Positions 26,558 through 38,830 of a DNA stretch of 64,000 nucleotides are shown in pieces. Origin of the DNA: Kudoa neothunni. Its lineage: Eukaryota; Cnidaria. Each line of letters opens with the position of its first letter. Position 1 is the stretch's first letter. A model generated the notes under the pieces. The model ran no database searches and was not told where the DNA came from. It saw only the letters and a list, made by a program, of their open reading frames with translations. The position numbers were made by a program, and so were the translations under genes. The stretch is taken from the NCBI GenBank assembly GCA_964304625.1, contig OZ199840.1, forward strand, positions 3,844,001 through 3,908,000, in the 5' to 3' direction.

Positions 26558-29547
26558 ATGAATTATTTAGTCTATTTATTGGGATTTTTTTCTTTCGACA
26601 TTTTGTATACTTTACTTCATATTTAGCTTATTAATTAAATATTAGCTAGATATACTTTATTAGTTGGGACAGAGGGTTCAGGTTCACCCCAACCTCAAAC
26701 ACCTACAAACAAAGCTCTTTCCTATAAAATTGTGGAACATGAAAAAAAAAAGAAAGTTAATTTAATATTAAGCGGTACTGCTTATGCTTCTACAAACCAC
26801 TGTCACATAAAAAAGTTAAATGAGGCGGGAAGTGCTTACAAAGAAATTGGTACGTGCAAAGAAAATACTACCGATCAGGATAACGGAAAATGTGTAAGAG
26901 AATGCCAAGCAAATGATATAAGATTGACCTACGACAAATTATCTCCGCGCGAAAAATATGTCGAAGTTTTTGTTGCAGAAAGTGCTTCAGCTATTGGAAC
27001 AAAAACTACAGACCCAACTATCTTCGGGCTTGAGATACGTAATTTGTGGTTTTTTAGTTTATATATAATTTTATTAGCTTTGCTGGTGAACCCACAAGTT
27101 ACGATAACTACGACAGCCGAGAGTAAATTGAAATTCAGCACAATAACGTGCAATAACGTTGCATGTCCTATATATTACAAAGGTGTTGAATATGCTGCTG
27201 GAACTATAGGAGGTAGCTGTATCGCGGCAAAAGATACGAATGCAGCAGATGAAGTAGAATTTAATTTAATGATACCCCATTATGAAATGAAATGCGCGAA
27301 ATATCCAAGTTTCTTTTATAAACTTCAAAATAGATACACATTGATGAAGACGGATGTTTATATACCCCAATATTATGTGACATATAATAACAACCAAAAA
27401 AATAAATACCTGCTAAAATTCACAAACAAATTTCCTTTTGAAATTTGTAAGTTCAGCATTAGAGAAGCGTCAACCGAAATTACTGACAGTAGTACTAATA
27501 ATTACAAATCAAACTGTGGTGTGGAAAATAAAGAATGTTATGCTCCATGCAACAATGTTGAACTTACTTTTGATGCATCCAAATCGATTGTTGAAGTTTT
27601 AATTCAATCCAGACACTTTCCGCTCCAAAAAATTGGGAATACATATTATGGCTATCAACAAAAGAAATATGGTAACATTTATTAAGTTTTTTAAGTAATA
27701 TGATTTTAGTTGTTACGGAAACTACTGATGATAATGACACTGGCAATTTGCTATCAACTTACATAGAAGCTGGTGTCACGTTAAACGTAGCCTTATTTAA
27801 ACCTAATACTGTTAATACCAAGTTTACATCATGTACTGTAAGTTATTACGCTGCTGACAAACCAATGCCTACCACCGCCACTGCTACTGGAGCAAAATGC
27901 GATACTTCTAATAGCCCCTGTAACACAGACTGCACCAATCCATTGACAATATTACAGCTTGCACCTGGTAAACCTTATATTCTCGAAATTGCTGCAGAAG
28001 CAAACGCTCCATCAGGAAACAATAAAATTCCCGCTAATTTTAAAGAACATATATTTTTCAGGACGAGTATCATTATAAAAACGTATAATAATTAAGTAAA
28101 TATTTAATTTAGAAAATGGCGCGACAACAACATTTCCAACTGTTACACCAACAATACGAGACACAAGTCTATCTATTAAGGCACTTATTGTTGAGGCTAA
28201 TATCGCTAATACTGACATCACATGTGCTTATTATTTAAGCCCCCGAGATAAGGATACATATGTTTGTGCAATGTGCGTTGATAGTTATCCATGCAGAGGA
28301 TATTGCAGTGAATCTCAGACTATTGTGGGGCTCTCTCCTGGAATCGATTATGACCTCAAGGTTGTTGCTCACAAGGATTATGGTTTCAAAATTCACCAAA
28401 TTAAAACCAGTATAATATTCAAAAAAAATATAAATTAACAATTTTTAAGTTCTATCAACACTTACACTTGAAAAACAAATGCTGGATAAAGGTTTTAAAG
28501 TCACGGGGTCTTTATCTTCACCTTACCCCGAAGCTGTATGTCATTACAAAGTTCAGGCTAAAAAAGGAGAAGATTTTGGATTAATTTACGAATGTCCAAC
28601 GCCAACTTCAACAGGATCTACTAGAAGTTCTGCTCTCGCATCAACATTCTCAAAACATGGGGTGGCGAGAGCGTCGGCGGGCCAACCAGCCACAAACGCA
28701 GGAACTGCTACCAAGACAACTACAATCCCATCTTGCCAAGCACCACCCTTATGCAACAATATTATATTTAGTGATGGATACGAATCAGATAAAGAATATA
28801 AAGTTTTGGTTACTGCTGTTGGTCGGTCCGTAGAGGTTCCAATAGATATACCTAGAAGTATTCCCTCCAAATTTTTATATAAACACTTTTAAAATTGAAA
28901 TGTCACCATTTTAAAATTATAAAAATTAAATGATCATCTAAACTATGCATACAAAATTTTATAATGCTCCCCTAAAATTTTATTTTAGACCCATTACCTT
29001 CACAGCCCACGGATCTTAATAAACAATTAATAGTGGTGATCACACGTGTCGATAAAACCTTGACTATTAGCACTACTTTACCCAAAGGCTTGAATGAAAA
29101 TGCATTATGCAAATGGCAGTTAAAAAATTCTGGAGAACCCTCAAATCCCATCGTGAAAAAATGCATGGTTGTTGGTGAAGGTTGCACTAAGTTACCTCGT
29201 TGCAAGGAATTCACAATTACAGAAGTGGAGGATAAACACGATTACCACTTGACTCTATTCTATAATAATGATCCAAATACCTATGGGGTTGGAATAATAA
29301 AGAAAGGTTAGATAATAGTTTGATTTTAATTTTAAATATTTAATAGGTGAATCTTCGAACAAATCAACGTAACTTTCGACATGTGACAATTTGTATTATA
29401 TTTTTTTAGATCCAAAAATACAATGTATTGCGCTCAATTTGAGTTATTTTAACCTTAATCTTTAGAATTGTTTCTGTGGTTGTTCCAGTTGTTATCGTGA
29501 TTATTGGAATAGGTTTCTATTTTGGGTACATGAAGAACAAAAATTAG
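26558..29547 (+). CDS. Predicted type I surface protein with seven cysteine-bearing FN3-like repeats
   Basis: I do not recognise a named orthologue. Exon 1 (ATG 26558) encodes a signal peptide, MNYLVYLLGFFSFDI. A 45-nt intron (26605-26649) leads to the ectodomain. Seven repeats of about 95-140 residues follow. Most share C-x-[YWFI], a second Cys, then C-x3-C or C-x5-C (KCVREC, ECYAPC, PCNTDC, PCRGYC, SCQAPPLC, GCTKLPRC), then an FN3-like strand such as LAPGKPYILEIAAEA or LSPGIDYDLKVVAH. Introns at 27039-27077, 27672-27709, 28067-28112, 28410-28449, 28858-28988 and 29307-29346 separate the repeats and all are phase 1, the signature of duplicated extracellular modules; repeats 2 and 3 share an exon. 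A last intron (29369-29465) precedes a membrane helix VVVPVVIVIIGIGFYFG and a tiny basic tail YMKNKN, stop at 29545-29547. Length about 837 residues. Likely a plasma-membrane adhesion or host-interaction protein; that role is inference only. Confidence 0.72.
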
Positions 29548-29808
29548 AACTCATGAATGATAAAAATATTTAGGCTTCTTACAATTAATTATCAAATATA
29601 ATTTGTTATTCGCGTGAATTTCTTAGCTACGCGCGGAGTTTGGAATATCTAAAATAGGAGGGCATATTTAAAAAATAAAAAAATGTATGAATCTTTTCAA
29701 TTAACATATAGAAGGGATTTATTAACATTTTTTAAAATATACTTATAACGACTGCGAAGAGCGCAGTTTAAATTAAGATCATTTTAGGGAATTCACAAAA
29801 ATAACAAA
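29548..29808. other. 3' flank of the surface-repeat gene
   Basis: Short AT-rich stretch that should contain the 3' UTR. It ends at the target-site duplication of the hAT copy that follows. Confidence 0.5.
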
Positions 29809-30880
29809 AACTGTATCAGCGTTACCAACCGTGCCCGATTTTTCCACGTGTTTTATTTTGACCGATTTATACTCTTGTTCTTCGAAAGACTGAATAATCG
29901 CAAAACAAAGTTTCAAAGATAAGGAATTTTTGTAAATTCACAAAAAATGGAATTTAGTCGTTGTTGATTTCATTGCGAGAAATCTTCGAGTAGATAATTT
30001 TATTCTTAGAAAAATGCTTTATTTCAAATTAAAATGTCTGCAATAGAAGTTCACCAAAAGCAAGATACAATTAGAAATTTTAATAATTTTTAAAGCTTAT
30101 ACATTACGAAAGTTACGCTTAAAAAATCATACCAAAATAAACATTTTTAAATGTTATGCTCCTGTTAAGACCAACGTTTGGGCTTTTTGTTGCCATTATT
30201 AGCGACAAGGTAGTTTTATCATGACCATGAACAACTTTTGAATTATTACGAGGGGATTTTTGTGTTTTAATTTAAAAAAAGACTCTAATGTTGGTGATAT
30301 GAAATGCTAAGTTATCATTACAAGTGTTTGTTAACAATTTTCGAAAAGTTTTAATTTAATTTAAAATCAAACTAAATATTATCTACGTGACTAGTTTTTC
30401 TTAATTTTAATGAATAAATGGTCACACGTGAAAATAAAACCTCATTTAGGTATAGTTGTTACGTGTTATTAAAAAATCGAGCGAAAGACTGTAGTACAAT
30501 TGTTTGAAATTAAAGGAATTGAATAGGCTCAACAACGTTTGTTTGATTAAATTATTAACAATCGACTTGTTGGCCACTGTTTATCGGAAAATACAGTACA
30601 TCTTTATTTCCTCTAGCTCTGATTAACGCTTCTCCAGAAAGAGCGTTTTCTCTTCTTAAATTATCAAATACATCAGAAGAAATAGAATATTGTGCTCTAC
30701 GTTAAATAATCTTGTTTTAATGAGAAACTTTTTCAACACATCGACCAAACGATGTCATAAATTTGAATTTTCTGAGTTAATTATAAATAACGTAATGATT
30801 ATACATATTATTAAATATTAGTTCAGTTTCTACAAAAAATTATGATTTGTCCGATTTGGGTTGGCATCACCGAACTGTAT
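29809..30880 (+). mobile_element. hAT DNA transposon, copy B, with perfect 8-bp target duplication
   Basis: The element occupies 29817-30872 and is flanked by identical 8-mers AACTGTAT (29809-29816 and 30873-30880), the length used by hAT elements. It begins CAGCGTTACCAACCGTGCCC and its end reads GATTTGGGTTGGCATCACCG. It is the same family as 22820-23916, sharing long near-identical stretches such as CACAAAAAATGGAATTTA. Near 30636 it encodes ASPERAFSLLKLSNTSEEI, the hAT C-terminal dimerisation motif, again ending CALR and a stop. At about 1056 bp and with many frame breaks it is a non-autonomous or dead copy. The perfect duplication suggests it inserted more recently than copy A. Confidence 0.85.
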
Positions 30881-33118
30881 AACTCGATGATAACTTAGGA
30901 CGATTTATTTTTACGGTTCCAATTAATATTCCTTTATGCACTCCTTCCTGAAACGGCTACTTAAACCCTTAGAATCAATAATAATATTGTTACAAATTAT
31001 ATAAAGTAAAGGTTGTGACTATTTCACAGGCAATTAATATCTCTAAAACTAACGGATAGAATTTATTTAAGTTTTTTACATTAAATACCTTCCATAAATA
31101 CAATTTTTTAGAAATTTGGAGATAAATACATACACTATATATTTATGGGTATAGTGATGATTAAACCGAAAATAGGACAATGCAATTCCGTAGACAAACC
31201 ATTCTCGGAAATTCTAATTGAAAGCTTAACAGAGAATTTATTTTTAAAAGTTGTTCTAATCCATTCTCCGCTCTGTTTATTCTCATTATGGGCATCGAAA
31301 ATTCACCAATGTGTAATTTTGTACAGTATGTAATCGATTTTCCGTAATCCCCTTGGGACCAGTGAAAATTACTGAAAAAGCATTACTGACCGATTTTAAT
31401 CTCTTTTGGCGCTTGCGCGGAAATTAAATATATTTTGTATTAAAGTAATATAATAAATTTTATAAAGCTGTAATGTAATTCTTTGCTAGTAAAAGAAAAA
31501 GAGAAAACTTGTAATCGCAAAACCACTACCATTTTATATGTTACACGTCCAGCGTGTATTTATTTCGTGTGCTTAATTAATTTTCATTCGTGGGATAACT
31601 ATTATCCCTCATATGATGTGTGGGCGTCAGTCTATAATTATAAATGTTTCGAAAGATTTTTATATTTTTAACATTCCTTGAAGGAAATCTGGTAGCTATG
31701 CAATTAGACCATTATCATTTTCAATAGCGTGGTTTTTAACCGAAATACTTTTGTAGTTGGACATCGAAAACTAAATTATTCGTTTATTGAGAGATAGTCG
31801 TTAACTAGTTGAATTTTTTAAAAAATATGATTTCGAAGTTATAAAATTTATTTTCATGACTAAAAGTTGAGCTACAGAGACATACGTATATACTTTTAAT
31901 AGTATTTTTGAAATTACTATTTACCAAATTATGTATATTTTAAATGTTTCATTATCAGTATTGCTTTCTTATTTTACCCAAAATAAATGGGTAAATTTTT
32001 ACTGCAATTTAAAACTAGTTAATTCTTATGATGGCAAATCAAGGAACAATCTGAACAACTACCAGAAATGGACGTATAAAATTAGCTCAAATCATTTTGG
32101 ATCTCTTTTCTAGATGTGAATTGGATTCTGGATGTGAATCAGAATTTATCTTGAAAAATTTGTACACAAAATTATATGGCATTGTTTTGTTGATTGAATG
32201 GTGTAGCCTTATATAAATTGTACAAAAAGGCCGGTAGAAGATTTTACGGCAATAGCACGCAACTTTTTCTACTAGTTATGATAACAGTTTTGAGTGTATA
32301 AATGTGAATGACCACCCGAGAAAATTGAGCTTTTTCAAATTAGGCACGATCTATAACCATAAAAGCTCCTATAAGTAATAAATTCTTTTGAATTGAACTC
32401 CTCTATTAATTTTTTACATATCTAATCGTCTATAATAAATCGGGTTTCTTGATTCTAGAGCTTTTAATCAATTATGAACTATTGCATAAAAATAATTATT
32501 TGATCCTTTTTCAGAGTATTTCTTTCGAATGAATCCAAACTTATGTTACATGAGGAAATCAATTAGACACTATTGTTTCGGGGGTTTTCAAAACAGAAAT
32601 AGGTACGCAACTAAATCGCGAAATGAGTAAGATTTACTGACTTTCATTCGTTAATTTATAAAAAATGGAAACAATAAACTCTGCTATGTCTAACTTATTT
32701 AAAATTTTATCATGGATGTATTTAATTTAAAAAAAGATATTGAAAATTAGGGTTTGAGGTGAAAAGTTACGTATATTGATAATCCTTATTTTTATAAAAA
32801 ACTTCTTTATTAATTAGTTTTTTCATGTAACTTTTAATTTTAATTGCATAAAATAAACTTTCTTAATTGGCAAAAATAGTTTCTACTTTGATAATTATGT
32901 AAACGAGGAGAAAAGGTAAAAGTATGTAAAATTGATTGCCTATTATAGAATCGAAAAGTGTATTGGTTGACTTAATTATCCAGCCTTCAATATTACAAAG
33001 GATTTCTGTCTACCATTTATATAAGTTAAAATATGATGTTTTCACTTAAATCTATATAGCACTTTCTAATTCATCAAAAGAAACTTCGTACCTACGTTAA
33101 ATAAAATCTGCTTCATCA
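30881..33118. other. Intergenic region between hAT elements
   Basis: About 2.2 kb of AT-rich sequence. Small frames (31145-31333, 31483-31671, 31931-32113) show no splice context or familiar motif, and I treat them as chance. Nothing else is seen. Confidence 0.4.
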
Positions 33119-34346
33119 CTCTAGGGCAGGGTTGGCAACCTGTTGCTCGCGATCCACATATGGCTCTTTAAGGTCATAAGTGCGACCCCCGCCTTCCGTG
33201 TATAATATAAACTACACGATCTAAGGTTAAAATGCGAGGAAATTATATAATTCCTAGTCGCGGAACTCATTATTAGGTTCAAATTATGGATTTTTATCAG
33301 ACAAATTATTTTTTAATGGAAATATATGGGTATTGAAAGAATGTATGGTACTCCAATTTCACCAATTTGAACCAATTTTCTTAATTTTCATCTCAACTGT
33401 TAAATATAGAAATAAAAGATTGAGAAAAAACAAATAACTTATAAATATTAAAAATTCCTCGAAAAACATTGTCCTATGCATTAGCAATTATTAACGAGAC
33501 AATAACTCTAAATGTTCTCAATTTTATCCACGGTTTTACTTCAAAAATTTATTTTTTATCATTAATCAAAATTCCTCCTTAATAAAAATGTTAATATTAA
33601 ACTGAAACTATTTAAAAATAGATTTTTCGAGTATTATACAAAATACATCTTATCTGTTTATATGCACAACTTTTTTAAAACCTTTAAATTATACTTATGG
33701 AAATGTTGATAGATTGTTCAGTTTAAAAATGTTGTTGAGCCAACTTTTTTACATAAAAAAGTAGTTATACATACATGTTCATTAAATGTTATCCATTACA
33801 AAGAATTCTCTTGTAATATTAAATATTCTCTGTTAATACAAAGCCGACTCCATATAAAGTGTAAAATGTCGTTGAAGTACTTAAATTTAGAAAAATACAC
33901 TAGAAAGTAACCTTTTCAATTTTAAAAAATCAAATTATATGGTTGAAAATTTCTTTTTGTTGATAATAATATTCATGAACGTGAATTTTAAATCGTATAT
34001 TCGTTGTATAGAGTCGATGGTAAAATTCCTAATTCATCATAATGGAAATAATCAAAATGAAATTGCAATATTATTTGAAGTAATTAGTCGAATTCAATTG
34101 CATACTTTTTGTACTTTTATTATTTCTCCGTATCTTAAAATATTAATAATGAAAATAATATGTTAATTAATTTTTAGAAAAACGCATAGATAGACCAATC
34201 GGGTAATTTTCTCCAGATTTTTCCGAAATGTACGTATTCATGGTTTAAAAATTAAATGTTTTGGTTTTCGAGTCTAAATTTAATGCGCGACTCCGGAAAT
34301 AGAAAAAATTTTCCGGCCATATCGATTGCCGACCCCTGCCCTAGTG
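33119..34346. mobile_element. hAT-type element with terminal inverted repeats, about 1.2 kb
   Basis: The left end, from 33127, reads CAGGGTTGGCAACCTGTTGC and goes on to GATCCACATATGGCTCTTTA. The right end is the reverse complement of CAGGGGTCGGCAATCGATAT (ending at 34338). These are classic hAT termini of the CAGGGGTCGGCAA type. The 8 bases on each side, CTCTAGGG and CCCTAGTG, match at six of eight positions and have the central TA of Buster-group hAT target duplications (family knowledge). The interior is AT-rich with no convincing transposase; a frame near 33705 (YGNVDRLFSLKM) is only faintly hAT-like. Likely a non-autonomous or decayed copy, a different family from the 22820/29817 pair. 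Confidence 0.72.
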
Positions 34347-35186
34347 CATAAATTAAAGAGTAACACGCGTAAAGTCTCGATAAAATGTCGTTCGAGATTC
34401 TTAAACATTTTAATACATTAATGAATAACTAGTTTTGTAGTTAATCATGTTCTAAAGTTAAAAAACATGTTCATACTCAATCGATGCTTAATCTTAAGGT
34501 CATCTATATAACATGTGTGTATGTTTAAAAATTTTCATATCAGTTGGTCTTTATCAGTTATGTTAATATATAAATTTTCAACAAATTCGACCCAGTAGTT
34601 TTAGAGATATAAATGTCCCGTGATATTGCCACAGCCAGTAAAATTTACCATGCCAATAATCTCTCTGCCTATTAAAAAATTTCTATCCGTCTTGCCTTAA
34701 GACTTAAGTTAAACGTAAAGGAAAGTTTAAAAATGAAAATATTATTTTTGAGTTAACAATATTGAATAATAATAATACATTTATGTTAAATTTTAAATGT
34801 AATTTAAGTTATCTATAACTGTAAAAAACAAAATTTTTATGGTATCGATGAAACACTGCTCGTAATCTCCGCAACTCCTATCTAGAAATAAAATAACATG
34901 TTTGGCTTAATTTATAGAATATACTAAAGGATTAATTCTAATACATCATTTCACACTTAGTGATCAAAAATAATAATTATTTCAAAATACTCAACAAATA
35001 AGTAATTAATCCATTTCCAAAGGAATTTAATTTTAAATTTTAATCTGCAATCGAATGATACAATCTCGCACTTGAAATGTATTAAAAAGGTATTGTAGTG
35101 GGTAAGAAAAAATTGCAGAAAATAAATCTTTGTTTTAAATAACATTCAATATTTTAGAATGTTGGATCAATATTATTGGAGAGTTA
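34347..35186. other. Intergenic spacer, no gene seen
   Basis: AT-rich spacer between a hAT element and the 3' end of SDHB. The minus-strand frame at 34957-35145 is low-complexity and unsupported. Confidence 0.4.
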
Positions 35187-36463
<1,277 letters not shown>

Positions 36464-37830
36464 TCCAACCAAATTTTAATCTCGGATGTTGTCGGTTAAT
36501 GACGAATTTTAACATACGCAATCTCTCATGAGCTCCTGTGGAAAATATTTCTAATTTTTTACAATTAACAATTTTTTTTCACCGATTTGCATCTTTTTTT
36601 TAATTGGAAAATGACTTATGCTAGATATAAGATATTCATACTATAAACAATGAGTTTTAATTGTACTAAGATATTTAAACAGGTGCGATCTATTGAAATG
36701 AGATTAACAAGATAAATTATTCAACTATTTCTATCGATAGTTTCGAATATCTTCTTACGGTTATTATTGTGACATAAAATTTTATATCATTTATTAAAGT
36801 ATCGGTAATTCGATTTGATGAAAAACCAAGTAATGAGGTCTAATCCTTTGATATGGTTTATTCTTTTATTTGTAAGGGGATTAAAACAATTTTCATTCGA
36901 ATATCTGAATTTTTATTTTTCTAAGTTGTTACCATCAAATATTCATGTGGTAAAGATGGATTAAGTGGGAAAATATGAGAATAAGATTTGTGTGAGTTCT
37001 TCATGCGAAGTTAGCGTTTGCGCATTATGGATGGATTGAGTGTTTGCTGTTTAAAATAAATGTGAAAATTTTCAAACTTTTTAAATTAAATGAGTATATA
37101 TAAACTTTAAGAATCGATAATTTTCGTTTAGACAATTTAAATCAAGTCGAAATATGCTATGTCGGTGTTATAGGTATAATTATTTTGTCTGATATCAGAT
37201 TCAGTAGATTTTAAAATCGTATATATAATTTTAATTTTTTTGAATAACTTATTATGAAATGGTGTTAATTATTTGTATTGTATGGAGATTGTGGGTTTGC
37301 GAAATAGATGATTTTTAAATTGTTTTATCGGAATATAATGAATTTCTTTAATATATAAATAATTGAACGATTACGCCGCATTTTATTTTTGGTTGTATTT
37401 ATTTAATTAGGATGTGTCACGAAGGTTTCAAGTGTGATTTTTTTTTAAATTTTATAAAAAAAATATGGAGAATAAAGTTTAAGAGATAGATTTAATATTA
37501 GTTTCTTTATAATATTTAAAAATATGATTTAAAATTTAAAAAAAAATAAGTTGGTCCTTAAATTTAAAGTAGCTCTGTATATAATATTTAGTTGATATTG
37601 GATAAAATGTATTTATTAGAACTTGTTGGAAATAAATAAAATTCTCGACATGTAATCACACTATTGTTTAAATCAATTAAATAAAAAATGTTTTATGAGA
37701 AATTTTTCCTTGATTATATTAACAGTAGAAATTAATAATTACACCTAATCACCCCTATAAATATTTAATCTTGGCTGTATTTATAAAGCGAATAAAAAAT
37801 TAATGGAATATTAACAAAGATACAGCACTA
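36464..37830. other. AT-rich intergenic region upstream of SDHB
   Basis: No gene seen. I searched here for the missing 3' exons of USP5 (GHYV-type histidine box on the minus strand) and found none. The first few hundred bases should hold the SDHB promoter. Confidence 0.4.
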
Positions 37831-37859
37831 TGGCAAGAAAAGGACCAATTCAAAGTTGA

Positions 37860-38289
37860 ATACATCTTTTTTGTTTACAAGGTAAAACCCCTGGCGCAAC
37901 TTATTAGGTTGTGGAATTCTGGTTGGTCAGACCTCTTCCATTAATGCTTTAGGCACCGCAGGACGTAACATGAAACCCCGTCGCTTATCTTTATGCGGTA
38001 GTGTGGGACTTTAACGCACTAAACATCCTCGTCTCAGGGCGACCACCACCCTAAACCCTATCCTTTTAAGGACGTTAGCTCTGTGAGGGCTGCAAATTAC
38101 TTTCCTTTCCATGGGTTCCGGAGATTCAAACTCCTATTCACGCGAATTTGGCTGCCAACGCATCCCACTCCACAGCGAGCGTACACATTAACCACAGCTC
38201 CCAAATATGGGATAGAGACCCACCGACACGGAAGCAGTAGTCTGACCACTGGTAGATTCGAACCCATTACTTCGTGGTTCTGAGTCCGA
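37860..38289 (-). repeat. GC-rich SINE-like repeat with tRNA-type B-box motifs, cut by the gap
   Basis: This 430-bp block is markedly richer in G+C than everything around it. Read on the minus strand, it contains GGGTTCGAATCTACC near 38260, matching the RNA polymerase III box B (GGTTCGANTCC). About 150 bp further on lies a second similar site, GGAGTTTGAATCTCCGG (near 38125), preceded by a weak box-A-like GTGGTTAATGTG. Downstream is a long unique-looking body. The 5' part of a tRNA-like head would lie inside the N gap. A tRNA-derived SINE is the best explanation. It could instead be a fragment of a multicopy non-coding RNA gene, which would also explain why assembly broke here. Confidence 0.5.
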
Positions 38290-38489
38290 NNNNNNNNNNN
38301 NNNNNNNNNNNNNNNNNNNNNNNNNNNNNNNNNNNNNNNNNNNNNNNNNNNNNNNNNNNNNNNNNNNNNNNNNNNNNNNNNNNNNNNNNNNNNNNNNNNN
38401 NNNNNNNNNNNNNNNNNNNNNNNNNNNNNNNNNNNNNNNNNNNNNNNNNNNNNNNNNNNNNNNNNNNNNNNNNNNNNNNNNNNNNNNNN
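38290..38489. other. Assembly gap of 200 N
   Basis: Exactly 200 Ns. The round number suggests an arbitrary or scaffolder-set gap length. It lies at the edge of the GC-rich repeat, so repeat collapse is a likely cause. Confidence 0.98.
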
Positions 38490-38830
38490 AGTTGATGAAA
38501 TTATTGGTTATTATATACATCCAAACAAATACTACGTAACTACTGTTATTTTATATTTAAATAATTATCAGCAATAAGTAATAATATGAGGTAATTCAAT
38601 GTTAATATGTTATTTTCAAAAATTGGTATAGAGAAGAACAATTTCAACATTCGAAAAAACGCATTTGAGGGATCAAAGTTAGGATGTGTATTATTTAATC
38701 CTCGAAAGAAGAGATTAAAAATTTAAATATTAAACACTGAAGTGTCTAACTTGAACAATTTTTTATAATTAAATGATTTAAAAATCCATATATTATCAGA
38801 AATTAAATCAAAACTCAAAAAAACTCTTAC

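Noticed and set aside
28586-28870. 94-residue minus-strand frame opposite repeat 6 of the surface gene
   Set aside because: Shadow of a GC-richer coding stretch; the sense strand has signal, cysteine pattern and splice sites.
38188-38520. Long frames reading through the N gap on both strands
   Set aside because: They consist mostly of unknown residues from the 200-N gap and carry no information.
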